A stretch of DNA of 39,616 bases from Boothiomyces macroporosus (Eukaryota; Chytridiomycota; Chytridiomycetes; Rhizophydiales; Terramycetaceae), in the NCBI GenBank assembly GCA_027604185.1, contig JADGKB010000118.1, positions 1 to 39,616 of the forward strand, in the 5' to 3' direction. Positions within the stretch are counted from its first letter, which is position 1, and every line of letters starts with the position of its first letter. The notes below the pieces were generated by a model that saw only the letters and a program-made list of their open reading frames with translations, did no database searches and was not told the origin of the DNA. A program made the translations under genes and the position numbers. Of this stretch, positions 1 to 8,266 are shown piece after piece.

Positions 1-2
1 CT

Positions 3-86
3 CCGACCTTAGCTCAGTTGGAAGAGCACAAGACTGTAACGATAGAAGCTATCTTGGGGCCCTCGGTTCGATCCCGAGAGGTCGGA
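3..86 (+). tRNA. tRNA-Tyr (GTA) with an 11-nt intron
   Basis: The acceptor stem CCGACCT pairs with AGGTCGG and is followed by discriminator A. The D arm (GCTCAGTTGG) and T arm (GGTTCGATCCC) are canonical. The anticodon stem CAAGA/TCTTG closes a loop with anticodon GTA. The loop is interrupted one base 3' of the anticodon by about 11 nt (CGATAGAAGCT), the position where eukaryotic tRNA-Tyr introns sit. A C1-G72 pair is the usual eukaryotic tRNA-Tyr identity element. A T-run downstream from position 88 can stop RNA polymerase III. An identical 84-nt copy lies inverted at 5050-5133. Confidence 0.97.
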
Positions 87-126
87 TTTTTGTTTTTGAC
101 TGTTTTTTTTTGGATTGTGCTTTTTG

Positions 127-214
127 TTTGTGTTGGTGGAATGCAGGTAGAAAGTTCTAGTTTGTGTTGGTGGAATGCAGGATGATAGTTCTAGTTTGTA
201 TCATTGGAATACAG
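127..214. repeat. 34-bp tandem direct repeat upstream of the heat-shock gene
   Basis: The 34-base unit begins TTTGTGTTGGTGGAATGCAG and ends AGTTCTAG. It occurs at 127-160 and 161-194, with a degraded partial third copy from 195 (TTTGTATCATTGGAATACAG). Each unit contains GGAAT and TTCTAG pieces that resemble heat-shock-element half-sites (nGAAn/nTTCn). The repeat may therefore be an upstream regulatory array for the small heat-shock gene, but that role is inferred from position and motif only. Confidence 0.7.
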
Positions 215-374
215 ACACTCACATCTAATTCAATACTGCTATTTTATATGGGTGTTATTAACAATTGTAATATTACTTTATTGAGATGACCGATTATCAC
301 AAATCTTATGAACCCGTCTTTACATAGCTCTTGCCAAGCTGATATGCTGATATGCTGATTGCGAGTAATCAATG

Positions 375-455
375 TCTGGAAAATTCTAGTACCAAGTCAC
401 ATGACTTTCTACAATGCTATTGAAAATACCAGAAAAAAGTTAAACTGATATAAAT
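375..455 (+). promoter_or_regulatory. Heat-shock element and TATA box of the small Hsp gene
   Basis: TCTGGAAAATTCTAG at 375-389 contains GAA-2-TTC-2-G, the alternating inverted nGAAn units bound by heat-shock factor. ATATAAAT at 448-455 is a TATA box about 35 bases before the start codon at 489. Both motifs are in the sequence; the link to heat induction is inferred from the downstream gene. Confidence 0.6.
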
Positions 456-488
456 CACAGCATCATCGCAGTAAGTCGAAAAGAAAAA

Positions 489-899
489 ATGTCATTAGTT
501 CAAAGATTATTCCCAGAGTTGCAAACCCTCTCAAGACTTTCTGATCCTTTCGAGAGCGAATTCAAATCACTGCGCCAGCTCTCGCAACTGCCTGCCATTG
601 ATGTCAAGGAAACCAAGGAAGCGTTCGTAGTCCATGCCGATGTTCCAGGCTTTGCACGCGAAGAAATCGACATCTCCCTCAACGGCCCAGTCCTAGCTTT
701 GAAAGGAAACAAGGAAAAGAAGGAAGAAAAGAAGGATGAGACCCAGCACATCCAAGAAAGAATCCAGAGCTCGTTCTACAGAAGCATTACATTGCCAGAA
801 ACTTTTGCACCTGAAAATGTAAAAGCTTCATTGAAGGACGGCATCTTGGAAATCACAATTCCAAAGAACGCTGTAACCAAAAAGATTACCATTTCTTAA
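489..899 (+). CDS. Small heat-shock protein (Hsp20/alpha-crystallin)
   Basis: This is a 136-residue single-exon protein. Small Hsps are ATP-independent cytosolic holdases that bind unfolding clients until Hsp70/Hsp104 refold them. The alpha-crystallin domain spans about residues 34-134. It starts at PAIDVKETKEAFVVHADVPG, has the acidic/basic loop (KGNKEKKEEKKDE) between strands, and ends with the diagnostic LKDGILEITIPK beta strand. The N-terminal arm is short (about 33 residues), as in compact fungal Hsp20s. There is no IxI-type tail beyond ITIS. A heat-shock element and TATA box lie at 375-455. The stop codon is only 12 bases from the stop of the convergent gene at 912, so the 3' UTRs must overlap. 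Start chosen: the only upstream ATG, in good context. Confidence 0.95.
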   Translation: MSLVQRLFPELQTLSRLSDPFESEFKSLRQLSQLPAIDVKETKEAFVVHADVPGFAREEIDISLNGPVLALKGNKEKKEEKKDETQHIQERIQSSFYRSITLPETFAPENVKASLKDGILEITIPKNAVTKKITIS

Positions 900-911
900 A
901 TAAACCACTAT

Positions 912-1763
912 TTATTGCATCGACATTGTACTTACTTCCCTTCCCTCTATTAAAGTATCTTTAAAATCAACAGGTGCTATAATGACTGGTTTTCTTTTAT
1001 CTGAAAAAGTGAGATCCTTTAGCATCTGAATAATAAACACTGCACAGCAACCGTGTAAGCAGGTTGATAATTCAGTTACACTATAAACTGGGTTTCCTGG
1101 GTTTGAAGAAGTTTGAACATTGCTTCCCATCACACCAGCAAATAATACAAAAGTAGACCAATCAAAAACAAGTATAGTCATACTAGTAACAACCATTTTT
1201 TTTAGTGATTTGATTGTGTCTAGAGAAAGGTTACCTCTCGCTTTGATTTTCTTTGAATTAAATACCAACATGGTCAAACAGATAGCTTGACTATTATCGT
1301 ACAGTATAGACGAAACTGCAAATAGTATTGTTCCAAACGGATTGTAAATATATATCCAATCCGGCATGATTGGCCCGTAAAGTAATCCGATAATATTATG
1401 AAAGTTTGTAAGCATAAACCAGAATATTAAGAATATCTTGCACTTTAGAATGAATGAAGGTGTGACTCTTGGAATTAGTACTGAAAACACTTGTAGTATC
1501 TGTATGTTTAGGTAATTGTTTGTCAGCACTAGGAAATACACCAGCGTGCCTGCAATTCTGCTCAAGTAATAGTGTTGATATATGAAGCGGTATACGAGCA
1601 CACAAATTACTTCAATAAGGCTTTGGAGTAGCATTAGTGTGTATGTGGTTTTGAATATTAAAGAGAATTGAGCATTAGAAGAGAGGACTGTATAACTGCC
1701 GTATGATATTAAGATTATTGCCAGTATGGATTGTATTATTATGACTATTGATATCAATTCCAT
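912..1763 (-). CDS. Seven-TM-like membrane protein, lineage family member 1
   Basis: This 283-residue protein has about seven hydrophobic segments, beginning at residue 3 (ISIVIIIQSILAIILISYG). The ATG at 1763 is chosen over an upstream in-frame TTG. I do not recognise a named family. It shares a pattern with the proteins at 16470-17361 and 8267-9100: a central FLVLTNxY segment, a short basic loop, then further helices. The FLVLTNNYLNIQILQVF stretch matches LVLTNMYYIEILKAF and LVLSNIFYLGMLKSL in those two. The C-terminal tail after the last helix is cytosolic-looking (SDKRKP, then a Thr/Ser end). It could be a fungal GPCR-like receptor or a transporter-like protein; no ligand or G-protein motif is visible. 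No intron was detected. Confidence 0.75.
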   Translation of the reverse strand: MELISIVIIIQSILAIILISYGSYTVLSSNAQFSLIFKTTYTLMLLQSLIEVICVLVYRFIYQHYYLSRIAGTLVYFLVLTNNYLNIQILQVFSVLIPRVTPSFILKCKIFLIFWFMLTNFHNIIGLLYGPIMPDWIYIYNPFGTILFAVSSILYDNSQAICLTMLVFNSKKIKARGNLSLDTIKSLKKMVVTSMTILVFDWSTFVLFAGVMGSNVQTSSNPGNPVYSVTELSTCLHGCCAVFIIQMLKDLTFSDKRKPVIIAPVDFKDTLIEGREVSTMSMQ

Positions 1764-1858
1764 TTGCAAAATTTGAGGTGACGTCTGGATGTAGTTTTTT
1801 AAAAGTGATAAACCTGCACAATGAGCATTTTAGCTGATTATCGTAAATATTTGCTCTT

Positions 1859-1992
1859 TACTGCCAAAAATATTGATATCGCAAAAAAGGAAAATGCTCT
1901 TTGTCGGGGAATCGAACCCCGGTCTTCCGCGTGACAGGCGGAGATACTAACCACTATACTAACAAAGAAGTTGTTTCTGCTTTTTGGCAGTA
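1859..1992. repeat. 12-bp perfect inverted repeat flanking tRNA-Asp
   Basis: TACTGCCAAAAA at 1859-1870 is the exact reverse complement of TTTTTGGCAGTA at 1981-1992. The arms enclose the tRNA-Asp gene, 26 bases past its 3' end and 12 bases before its 5' end. They could be a chance pair, a remnant of a small inserted element that carried the tRNA, or part of a local fold. No target-site duplication is obvious. Confidence 0.5.
1897..1968 (-). tRNA. tRNA-Asp (GTC)
   Basis: Reading the reverse strand gives acceptor stem TCTTTGT paired with ACAAAGA, a D arm (TAGTATAGTGGTTAGTAT), an anticodon stem TCCGC/GCGGA around loop CTGTCAC (anticodon GTC), and a T arm CGGGGTTCGATTCCCCG. It is 72 nt with discriminator G and no intron. 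A six-T run (AAAAAA at 1883-1888 on the plus strand) lies just downstream as a Pol III terminator. Confidence 0.97.
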
Positions 1993-2091
1993 GTATACAA
2001 TAATGTGTATGTAAACAGCTTACTGATATTTGTTTCTCTTGGACACCAACCATAATGTAATCAAGGTAACCGACTAATACCAACATTCTAT

Positions 2092-2640
2092 TTATTCATC
2101 CCTAATTTGATACAAGTCTGAATCATACGACAGTATTATTAATGCATGATCCACGCTTTCTTCATCCAGCACTATCTGGCCAACTTGTAATTTTACTGTT
2201 TTCGGTTCAAACGAAAGTAAAAATATACCAAGAACCCACACTAGTAAATCGGTCCAGATTCCAATAATAAATATTACACAACTCGCAAAGTACCACCATT
2301 TTGATTGGTAGTAGCTCTTCATGAACCACAGTATCCATAGACAAGTTAGTAGTTGGAATATCAGCATTATTGGGTCGATTCCAACAGTGTAGAGGATACT
2401 GGGCAGCTGCAGTGCGACTATTGTACAGTAAAACGCCAAGTAATCCTGCTTCGAACGGTAAAAGTGGTACACCAAGTAAATTGACATTGTCGACGTATAA
2501 ACAAAATGTTCTAGTGAGAAATAGAGTTGAATTAGACATAGAATTAGCATTATTATAATCGGAATGGTTTGCTTGATGTTGAACAGCAAGTATATGATGA
2601 GTAGTATTATGATTGTAGTTGATATTATTGTGTACAGCAT
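2092..2640 (-). CDS. Small multi-pass membrane protein, unknown function
   Basis: The 182 residues form roughly five to six hydrophobic helices (MLYTIISTTIIILLIIYLLF, then PIIIMLILCLIQLYF, and four more), very rich in Ile, Leu, Tyr and Trp. A soluble 40-residue C-terminal tail follows, acidic and starting near FEPKTVKLQVGQIV. There is no signal peptide distinct from the first helix and no recognised family motif. It is not convincingly related to the 7TM-like family elsewhere in the window. It sits between tRNA-Asp and Trm7, on the same strand as Trm7. The start is the ATG at 2640, the first in frame. Confidence 0.7.
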   Translation of the reverse strand: MLYTIISTTIIILLIIYLLFNIKQTIPIIIMLILCLIQLYFSLEHFVYTSTMSIYLVYHFYRSKQDYLAFYCTIVALQLPSILYTVGIDPIMLIFQLLTCLWILWFMKSYYQSKWWYFASCVIFIIGIWTDLLVWVLGIFLLSFEPKTVKLQVGQIVLDEESVDHALIILSYDSDLYQIRDE

Positions 2641-2935
2641 GCGAGATTTTGTTTTTTGAAAAGTGAAATTTTACTACCTGATATGGTTATGTCCAAATTA
2701 TATGAGTTTTGAAATTGGTGAATTTTTCGTTCGCTGAATTTGAGGCTAAACCCCCTATGGTACAGCCTATGGACTACTATAGAAAAAGTCAACATAGTTC
2801 CTTTATTCCTAGCAAACTTTGACTGGGGTTTACTGTGGTACAAATATTGGCGTGATTGTCGCGCTCTCCGAATCCCAAACGTGCAATTACAATACAAAAG
2901 TAGACAGAATTAACGTCTGGTAAGACTATTTTTAT

Positions 2936-3780
2936 TTAATTTCTTCGCTTATCCAAGAAGGACTTGTATGGTGGATTAATCGGTGGTTGAATCGGTTCAA
3001 TGAATTTATATCCCTCTTCGGTGGGATAAGTTTGATCCGCATCGTAATCATTAATATCCCCACACGCCACAAATGGAGCTAGCACATACTCGGTAGTGTA
3101 CTTGTAGTCCAGCAGCGGGTCGATAAAAGTAGGCCTGTAATCTTCTGGTGGACTATAGTCTCTGCATAAAATGAATGATTCTAATTAGTGCTTTGGTACC
3201 TATCGATGAATCTCTGGAGCTGCGTGGTTTACAGATATACACCTCCTTGAAAAAAGTATTCATTTGGGCTACCAGCAGCGACATGTCCTTTCCCCTAAAT
3301 ATCTTTGCCAAAAAAGTTCCACCTCGTTTTAATACATGGCTGGTAATATTGAACGCTGCTAGTAGTAACTGCGCTTGAATGTATTCATCCATATCATGCA
3401 ATCCGGTAACATCAGGCGCTTCATTAATGATAAATACCTCCATCACAAATAACCAAATCGGCTTTATCGAAGTGCTTTATAATTTCATTCGCTGTTGACT
3501 CTTTAGTAATATCTCCCTGTATACAAATAACTCCTTCTAATGGCGCCATTTCCTGTAAATCAACCGCAACTATTTTGCAATCCTTGTCCTTGAATTCTTT
3601 TGAAAGCACTTGCGACCAAGAGCCTGGTGCAGCACACAAATCAACGATATTCTTTACTCCAGTAAACAAGTCAAATTCCTGATTGATTTGCAGCAACTTG
3701 TACGCCGACCTTGCTCTGTATCCTTGCTCCTTTGCCAGTCGGTAATAAATATCCCTCTTGTCTTTGGAACTCTTTCCCAT
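2936..3780 (-). CDS. TRM7: tRNA (ribose-2'-O)-methyltransferase Trm7 (FtsJ family)
   Basis: Trm7 methylates the 2'-OH of nucleotides 32 and 34 in the anticodon loop of tRNAs such as Phe, Trp and Leu, working in the cytosol with partner proteins Trm732 and Trm734. The 268-residue protein is built from three exons by removing two 19-nt introns at 3181-3199 and 3419-3437. Joining restores the family motifs [18 protein letters not shown] and [18 protein letters not shown] across the two junctions. The N-terminus has [20 protein letters not shown] and YRARSAYKL (first catalytic Lys), then the SAM site [12 protein letters not shown], the catalytic DLVICDGAPD, and FLAKIFRG (second catalytic Lys). 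The C-terminal tail after PPEDY is typical in length. The ATG at 3780 is chosen over an upstream in-frame TTG because it starts the conserved [10 protein letters not shown]. The next gene on the same strand begins 41 bases away. Confidence 0.96.
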
Positions 3781-3821
3781 TAGAAAAAAAAACAATAAAT
3801 TTGAAAGAGAAAATATTTTAC

Positions 3822-4262
3822 TTACAGAAACAATAGAGTGATGAGGAGTACCGAGAGATGGATAGAGTTCGTTTCGGCGTTTGAAGTAAGGCGGCCCAAG
3901 CTTTTAGCGAGTCTTCCCCTCTTTTCTTTTTCACTTGGAGTTACAAAAGAGTCTTGAGCAATGTCTCTTTTGTGAACAGCTTGATTGATTGCTTCACCAA
4001 CAGTTATGGCATCTGCTACTGTAGAGATTCCTTCAGCGATGCCCTTTGCAGCACTTCCCAAGCGAGATTTTGGATCACGTTTGTGAAGCGCTCCTTCAAT
4101 AGCATTGACGACAGTAACAGCATCAGCAGCAGTCGAGATTCCTTCAGCGATGCCCTTTGCAGCACTTCCCAAGCGAGATTTTGGATTAGGATCTGCAATT
4201 GGGGCAGTAGAGACAGCAGCTAAGATAGCAAGATAGTAGACAGATTTAATATTAAACAACAT
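3822..4262 (-). CDS. Secreted precursor with two Kex2-type repeat peptides and a GPI-type tail
   Basis: This 146-residue protein starts with a signal peptide ([20 protein letters not shown]). Two 37-residue repeats follow, each opening [18 protein letters not shown], continuing into an amphipathic Ala/Val-rich helix and closing with HKR-D. A third dibasic site (EKEKRG) precedes a short basic segment. The C-terminus is a hydrophobic stretch ([12 protein letters not shown]) after Asn/Ser/Thr, which looks like a GPI-attachment signal. Kexin (Kex2) cleavage after Lys-Arg would release two closely related helical peptides of about 37 residues. This is the layout of fungal kexin-processed peptides and pheromone precursors. 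I cannot assign a role: signalling, surface coating and antimicrobial activity are all possible. The encoding DNA has an identical 52-base block at 4024-4075 and 4135-4186. A TATAAATA-type box lies about 30 bases upstream. Confidence 0.8.
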   Translation of the reverse strand: MLFNIKSVYYLAILAAVSTAPIADPNPKSRLGSAAKGIAEGISTAADAVTVVNAIEGALHKRDPKSRLGSAAKGIAEGISTVADAITVGEAINQAVHKRDIAQDSFVTPSEKEKRGRLAKSLGRLTSNAETNSIHLSVLLITLLFL

Positions 4263-5049
4263 TTTTGAATGTTTATTCGCGTTTTGGTTCTATTATTTAT
4301 AGTTAATTTGGTTGGGCTGTCAATATTGGGCTGATACCTCTTTGTGAACCTTGATGTATAGTGTTTTGTCAGTCTTACTTGATACAGATGTGAATTCTAT
4401 CTATCGATGGCAATGCCCAAAGAAATAGTTCAAAATACATAACTCCAAGCTATTTTTCACACTTGCAATTGGGAGATAGAATAGTTTTACAGTATCTTTA
4501 TCAAATAAGGTGATAGTTCAGGCTTGATAGACGATATCCAATTTGGGCAAATGGATACATGATTTTTACTAGGATGAAACAGTGCCCGGATTTTTGTCCA
4601 ATTGCTAGCCCAGGACTCAATGACGTCAAGACAGGAAGTTTTGACACTTTTTACCATCTGATATGGCACTTTTAACAATATTGCCATGCCGATTGCCTGC
4701 ATAGTTCATACTAGCAGGATTAGACGAAAAGAGTGCAGTAAACTGCAAAGTTGACATTGCAGGCTCGGGTTGGTATCCATCCATTTTTCCACAATTGGGG
4801 TATTCTTTGACCAATGAAACTCGTGTCGATGGCTTTGCAATTACCTAATTTTACAGTGGTGGGTTGCCAAAAGAAATGACGTTATTGCCATACAATTCTT
4901 TGCCAAATATATCCAATAGTCATGTCAAAGAAATATTAAAGCCAAAAAGTGCTTCTTTTGCAAGCCAAACTAAAAGACAAAAGCTAGCATTGATACCTAC
5001 TCTACTGTTATAAGGAGGACCCATGAGATTGGAGCAAAAAAGCAGGAAA
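4263..5049. other. Intergenic stretch without a supported gene
   Basis: About 790 bases lie between the peptide-precursor start and tRNA-Tyr. Short open frames of 62-71 codons exist on the minus strand around 4487-4814, but they overlap in different frames, have no recognisable domain and do not join through the intron type used here. The first 40 bases hold the promoter of the gene at 3822-4262. The stretch next to the tRNA is a place where retroelements often land, but no LTR structure is visible to me. Confidence 0.5.
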
Positions 5050-5133
5050 TCCGACCTCTCGGGATCGAACCGAGGGCCCCAAGATAGCTTCTATCGTTAC
5101 AGTCTTGTGCTCTTCCAACTGAGCTAAGGTCGG
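5050..5133 (-). tRNA. tRNA-Tyr (GTA) with an 11-nt intron, second copy
   Basis: It is base-for-base identical over all 84 nt to the gene at 3-86, including the 11-nt anticodon-loop intron, but lies on the opposite strand. The 5' flank shares two further bases with copy one. The 3' flank has a T run near 5034-5040 (minus-strand sense) as terminator. Confidence 0.97.
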
Positions 5134-5329
5134 AGCGACGGCTGCGTGGATGTTGCAATTTTTTCACTCTCAAAGGTAGCTATTGCCTTTATGATTCCAT
5201 TTGTTAATTTAAATTGGGCAAATCTGCAAAGTCACTTGAAATTGTGCTCTTCTGTGGCAGGGTTGAAGACGCAAACCAATCAACACTATATATTGAAAAT
5301 CAATTGGAAAATTCAAGATTGTACAGTAT

Positions 5330-6601
5330 TTATTCAAAGATTGTTTTTAAAATGTTTGGATTTGTTAGACGCGGATCTTGCAATAACAGATTGACAATAT
5401 GAAAGTGCTTGTTGAGATAGCTGGCTTTCAAAGCATAATAGTCCTCATCGTAAGGATCTATGTCATATTTTAAAAGTATTTGAACCATTTCCATGTTGCC
5501 CAACTCACTAGCTTTTCCTATCGGATAATTATTTCTAATTCGTGGATCAACTCTATTATCCTTTAATAATAACTTGAATATTTCTATTTGCTGGTGTTTT
5601 ACGGCGTGTCTTAGCGAGTAGCAATCGTTCTTTGTTGGGTCTATCCCACATGCTAATAGATATTCCACTATTTGTATTTGATAGTGCGTTGTCGCGAATC
5701 CCACTAAATCAAAGTCGTACTCTTGCTGCTTCAATATCAACTTTAATATTTCCAAATTGCCATTCTCTATAGCAGCTTTGAATGCATAGTAGTCATTGTC
5801 TGTCGGATCGCAGATGTCAGACAGTAACCGAACAATATTGGTATATCCATTATCGCAAGCAACACCCAATCCAAAATTGTTGTCTGCTTGGAAATCTGTT
5901 CTATTGTCGCGGATAAATGATTTGACAATTTCATAGTGGCCATTACTACAGGCGTTTCTAAACGCAATCGAATCCATATCACTAGGATCAACCCTCGGGT
6001 CTCTTAATAGCAATTCTACAATTTCTAGGGACCCTGTTTGAGTAGCTGAAAATAAGGCATCATTGTTGTAGTCACTTGGATCAGCTCCGTTTTCCAAGAG
6101 AAGCTTTACCATATCATAGTATCCAAACAAACAAGCTTGCCGAATTGCATAGTTGCTTTCAACAGTGATATCAACACAACCAATCAACTCCTTTACGAAA
6201 TTCAAGTCATTTGTTTCAATTACTCGAAATAACAAATCCACAAGATCTGTAAAATCACAGTTTTTGTACAGCAAGTACCCCAGCTCAACATCAAACTCCA
6301 ATTCGCTGAATACGAGCTCTACCAAAATATCGTTGATGGTTTGCTTTGGAATTTGCTGAATGACATTTTTGATAATGCACAAATGATTATTCATACAGAA
6401 ATATTCAAACATGCCATTACCGGTAGAAATATATTCGGAAATATCATGGATTTTTGGATATTGGACTGTTGTCTGCTTGTATTGATATGCGGTGGTTTTT
6501 TGAATCTTTGGTAAGGAGCATTGGATGGAAAACCGGAGATTTTGGTAAGTCTTCAAATCAAGGTGAACCGCAATCAAAGGTAGCTCGTTGATCAGTTTCA
6601 T
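5330..6601 (-). CDS. Ankyrin-repeat protein 1
   Basis: The 423-residue intracellular protein begins with a module of about 150 residues (NELPLIAVHLDLKTYQNLRF followed by SIQCSLP) that is also present in the protein at 18907-20298. Eight or so ankyrin repeats run from about residue 155 to the end. Recognisable units include AIRQACLFGYYDMVKLLLEN, FRNACSNGHYEIVKSFIRDN and HAVKHQQIEIFKLLLKDNRV. The linkers (DPRVDPS, DNRVDPR) are the style I know from large chytrid ankyrin families. Ankyrin arrays bind partner proteins, and none can be named here. The N-terminal module is F-box-like in length and Leu-Pro content but not a clear F-box. The ATG at 6601 is chosen; an in-frame TTG lies five codons upstream. 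Single exon. It is divergent from the small ORF at 6720. Confidence 0.88.
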   Translation of the reverse strand: MKLINELPLIAVHLDLKTYQNLRFSIQCSLPKIQKTTAYQYKQTTVQYPKIHDISEYISTGNGMFEYFCMNNHLCIIKNVIQQIPKQTINDILVELVFSELEFDVELGYLLYKNCDFTDLVDLLFRVIETNDLNFVKELIGCVDITVESNYAIRQACLFGYYDMVKLLLENGADPSDYNNDALFSATQTGSLEIVELLLRDPRVDPSDMDSIAFRNACSNGHYEIVKSFIRDNRTDFQADNNFGLGVACDNGYTNIVRLLSDICDPTDNDYYAFKAAIENGNLEILKLILKQQEYDFDLVGFATTHYQIQIVEYLLACGIDPTKNDCYSLRHAVKHQQIEIFKLLLKDNRVDPRIRNNYPIGKASELGNMEMVQILLKYDIDPYDEDYYALKASYLNKHFHIVNLLLQDPRLTNPNILKTIFE

Positions 6602-6719
6602 TAAAACTTTTTTCAATGAATTTCGAGTTTATTGTTGCCACCGTCTGGGGCTGGCTTTTAGTTCTTTTTTTGGCGAGTTGAACCAAACCGTGGGGTTTCA
6701 CTTGAGACTTGGATTTTCA

Positions 6720-6857
6720 ATGGGCAAAAAGAAACCGGCAAAGAAGCTGCCGTCCAAGATTCAAAAGCGGTGGAAATTAAAGAGGGAAAAGGATCGGAAA
6801 GAGAATGAAAAGTGGGAAAGGATTGAAATTAAAGAGCTGGATGAGACTGTACACTAG
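6720..6857 (+). CDS. Possible small basic protein (45 aa)
   Basis: The ORF starts at an ATG in good context (TTTTCAATGGGC) and encodes MGKKKPAKKLPSKIQKRWKL and a charged Glu/Lys helix ending ELDETVH. The composition (a third Lys/Arg) resembles small ribosome-associated or nucleolar proteins, but I do not recognise a family. It lies 118 bases from the divergent ankyrin gene. No intron of the local type is apparent at its end. It could be a spurious ORF; the strong charge bias and clear initiator are the only support. Confidence 0.4.
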   Translation: MGKKKPAKKLPSKIQKRWKLKREKDRKENEKWERIEIKELDETVH

Positions 6858-7354
6858 TTTAATTCGCTCCTTGCTTTGGATACGGAATTCATCATGTAGT
6901 GAGTTGCTCCTTCCTTGTTTGCATTAATATAATTATTTATATGGTTTATATTTGCAGTAAGGAAAAATAGGATTCTTTAATACGAATTGGGATCATTAAA
7001 ATATCCGCATTATATAATGAAAGCAATGCGGCAATAATTTAAGCGCCAAATCATCATTTTGAAATCATGAAATTTGCTCATTTTCTCTTTTTGCAAGATG
7101 GTGTCAAGTTGAACAAGCCTCAATTCAAAAAGAATCGAGTCCTTTCACTCGAGACCCAATTTCAGCCATTCGAACGAGTAAGAGTGCCTCGCCTCCGACT
7201 AGCTGTCAGTATAAAGGAAATGCCAAGGTTTTCATGTATTAATTTGCACGTTAATACATGCGTCATAGTGGGTTGGCAAACCTGAAACATTTGAAATCAT
7301 TATCTCATCTACAAGGAAAATTATAAATTTGGATGGCTGGTAAAGTGAAATTCA
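6858..7354. other. Intergenic promoter region, no supported gene
   Basis: About 500 bases lie before the Ser-rich secreted protein. TATAAA at 7322-7327 sits 28 bases before that ATG and is the likely core promoter. A 72-codon open frame at 7067-7285 has no recognisable domain, and no splice route joins it to a neighbour. Confidence 0.5.
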
Positions 7355-8161
7355 ATGTTCAAAGTATTATTCTTGGCTCTATTTGTATTTGCACAAACTG
7401 AATCGTCTGAATCGTCTGAATCCGGCAGTGTCTCTGTGCCTGATGCTGGTATACCTCAATCCGAACCAGCACCTCAAACTTCTGACCCAGCATCTGGTGA
7501 ATCTCAATCTTCTGAACCAATATCCCAACCCGCCAATGTGCCATCAGTGACAATTACCTCTTCAGTTTCATCCTCAACAGAGTCTGCCTCTGCTCAATCA
7601 AGAGAACCATCTGCTGCTCCTAATGAAAACCAAAGATCCAACTCTACTAATGTCAAAGCTTCCCAAAACAAAAAGAAGGAAAGAAATCAAATCCCAACTC
7701 CTTCACAAAGCACCATCAACTCAAACTCTGGCAGAAGCTCTCAAAGAAACAGACAAGGAAAGAATCAAGTCAACCAACCTGGCTCTCAAACCCAGCAATT
7801 CGTCAATGAAATTTCCAGAGTCCAAAGTCGCATTAGTTCACTTAACCGCGAAGTATCCAATATCCAAGGACAACCTCAAGATCAAATCAGATTGAATGAT
7901 ATCTCTCAATCACTCCTTCAAGCAAATAACCAACTATCACAATTAAAAGATGATTTGCAAGCAGTAGCAGTAACGCGTCGAGGAGCTGTTAATCAAATTA
8001 CCAGTGTTGATAATTTGATGGGATCTTTGGCAAGAAGTGCTGATTTGGTCCAGCCAACAAGTAACCAAGATGTAAACTTGCTTCAAGATGCCACTAATTC
8101 TTTTTCTAATATTCAAAGTGATTGCAGGCAGATTAAGCTCGACTTTATAGCTGCAATGTAA
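7355..8161 (+). CDS. Secreted Ser/Pro/Gln-rich protein with a coiled-coil C-terminal half
   Basis: The 268-residue protein has a signal peptide (MFKVLFLALFVFAQT). A low-complexity Ser/Thr/Pro/Gln region follows to about residue 135, with basic patches (NKKKERNQ, SSQRNRQGKNQ). After that comes a helical, coiled-coil-like segment from about 145 to 205 (FVNEISRVQSRISSLNREVS). The single Cys near the C-terminus and the lack of a second hydrophobic segment suggest a soluble secreted or wall-bound protein. The Ser/Thr-rich part is a candidate for O-mannosylation. No family is recognised. A TATA box lies 28 bases upstream of the ATG. Confidence 0.8.
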   Translation: MFKVLFLALFVFAQTESSESSESGSVSVPDAGIPQSEPAPQTSDPASGESQSSEPISQPANVPSVTITSSVSSSTESASAQSREPSAAPNENQRSNSTNVKASQNKKKERNQIPTPSQSTINSNSGRSSQRNRQGKNQVNQPGSQTQQFVNEISRVQSRISSLNREVSNIQGQPQDQIRLNDISQSLLQANNQLSQLKDDLQAVAVTRRGAVNQITSVDNLMGSLARSADLVQPTSNQDVNLLQDATNSFSNIQSDCRQIKLDFIAAM

Positions 8162-8266
8162 ATAAAGTGTATCTTATTGTTGTGGTATATTTATCATAGA
8201 TTGTGTCTCTCTAATCAGCTATCAAGATATTTGCGGTGCAGTGATGACGCCAATTTCAATCTTTTT

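Noticed and set aside
4487..4814. Two overlapping minus-strand short frames beside tRNA-Tyr, considered as a decayed transposon
   Set aside because: No transposase, integrase or LTR signature, and the two frames do not join.
7067..7285. 72-codon open frame upstream of the Ser-rich secreted protein
   Set aside because: No domain, no signal and no splice partner; it overlaps the likely promoter.
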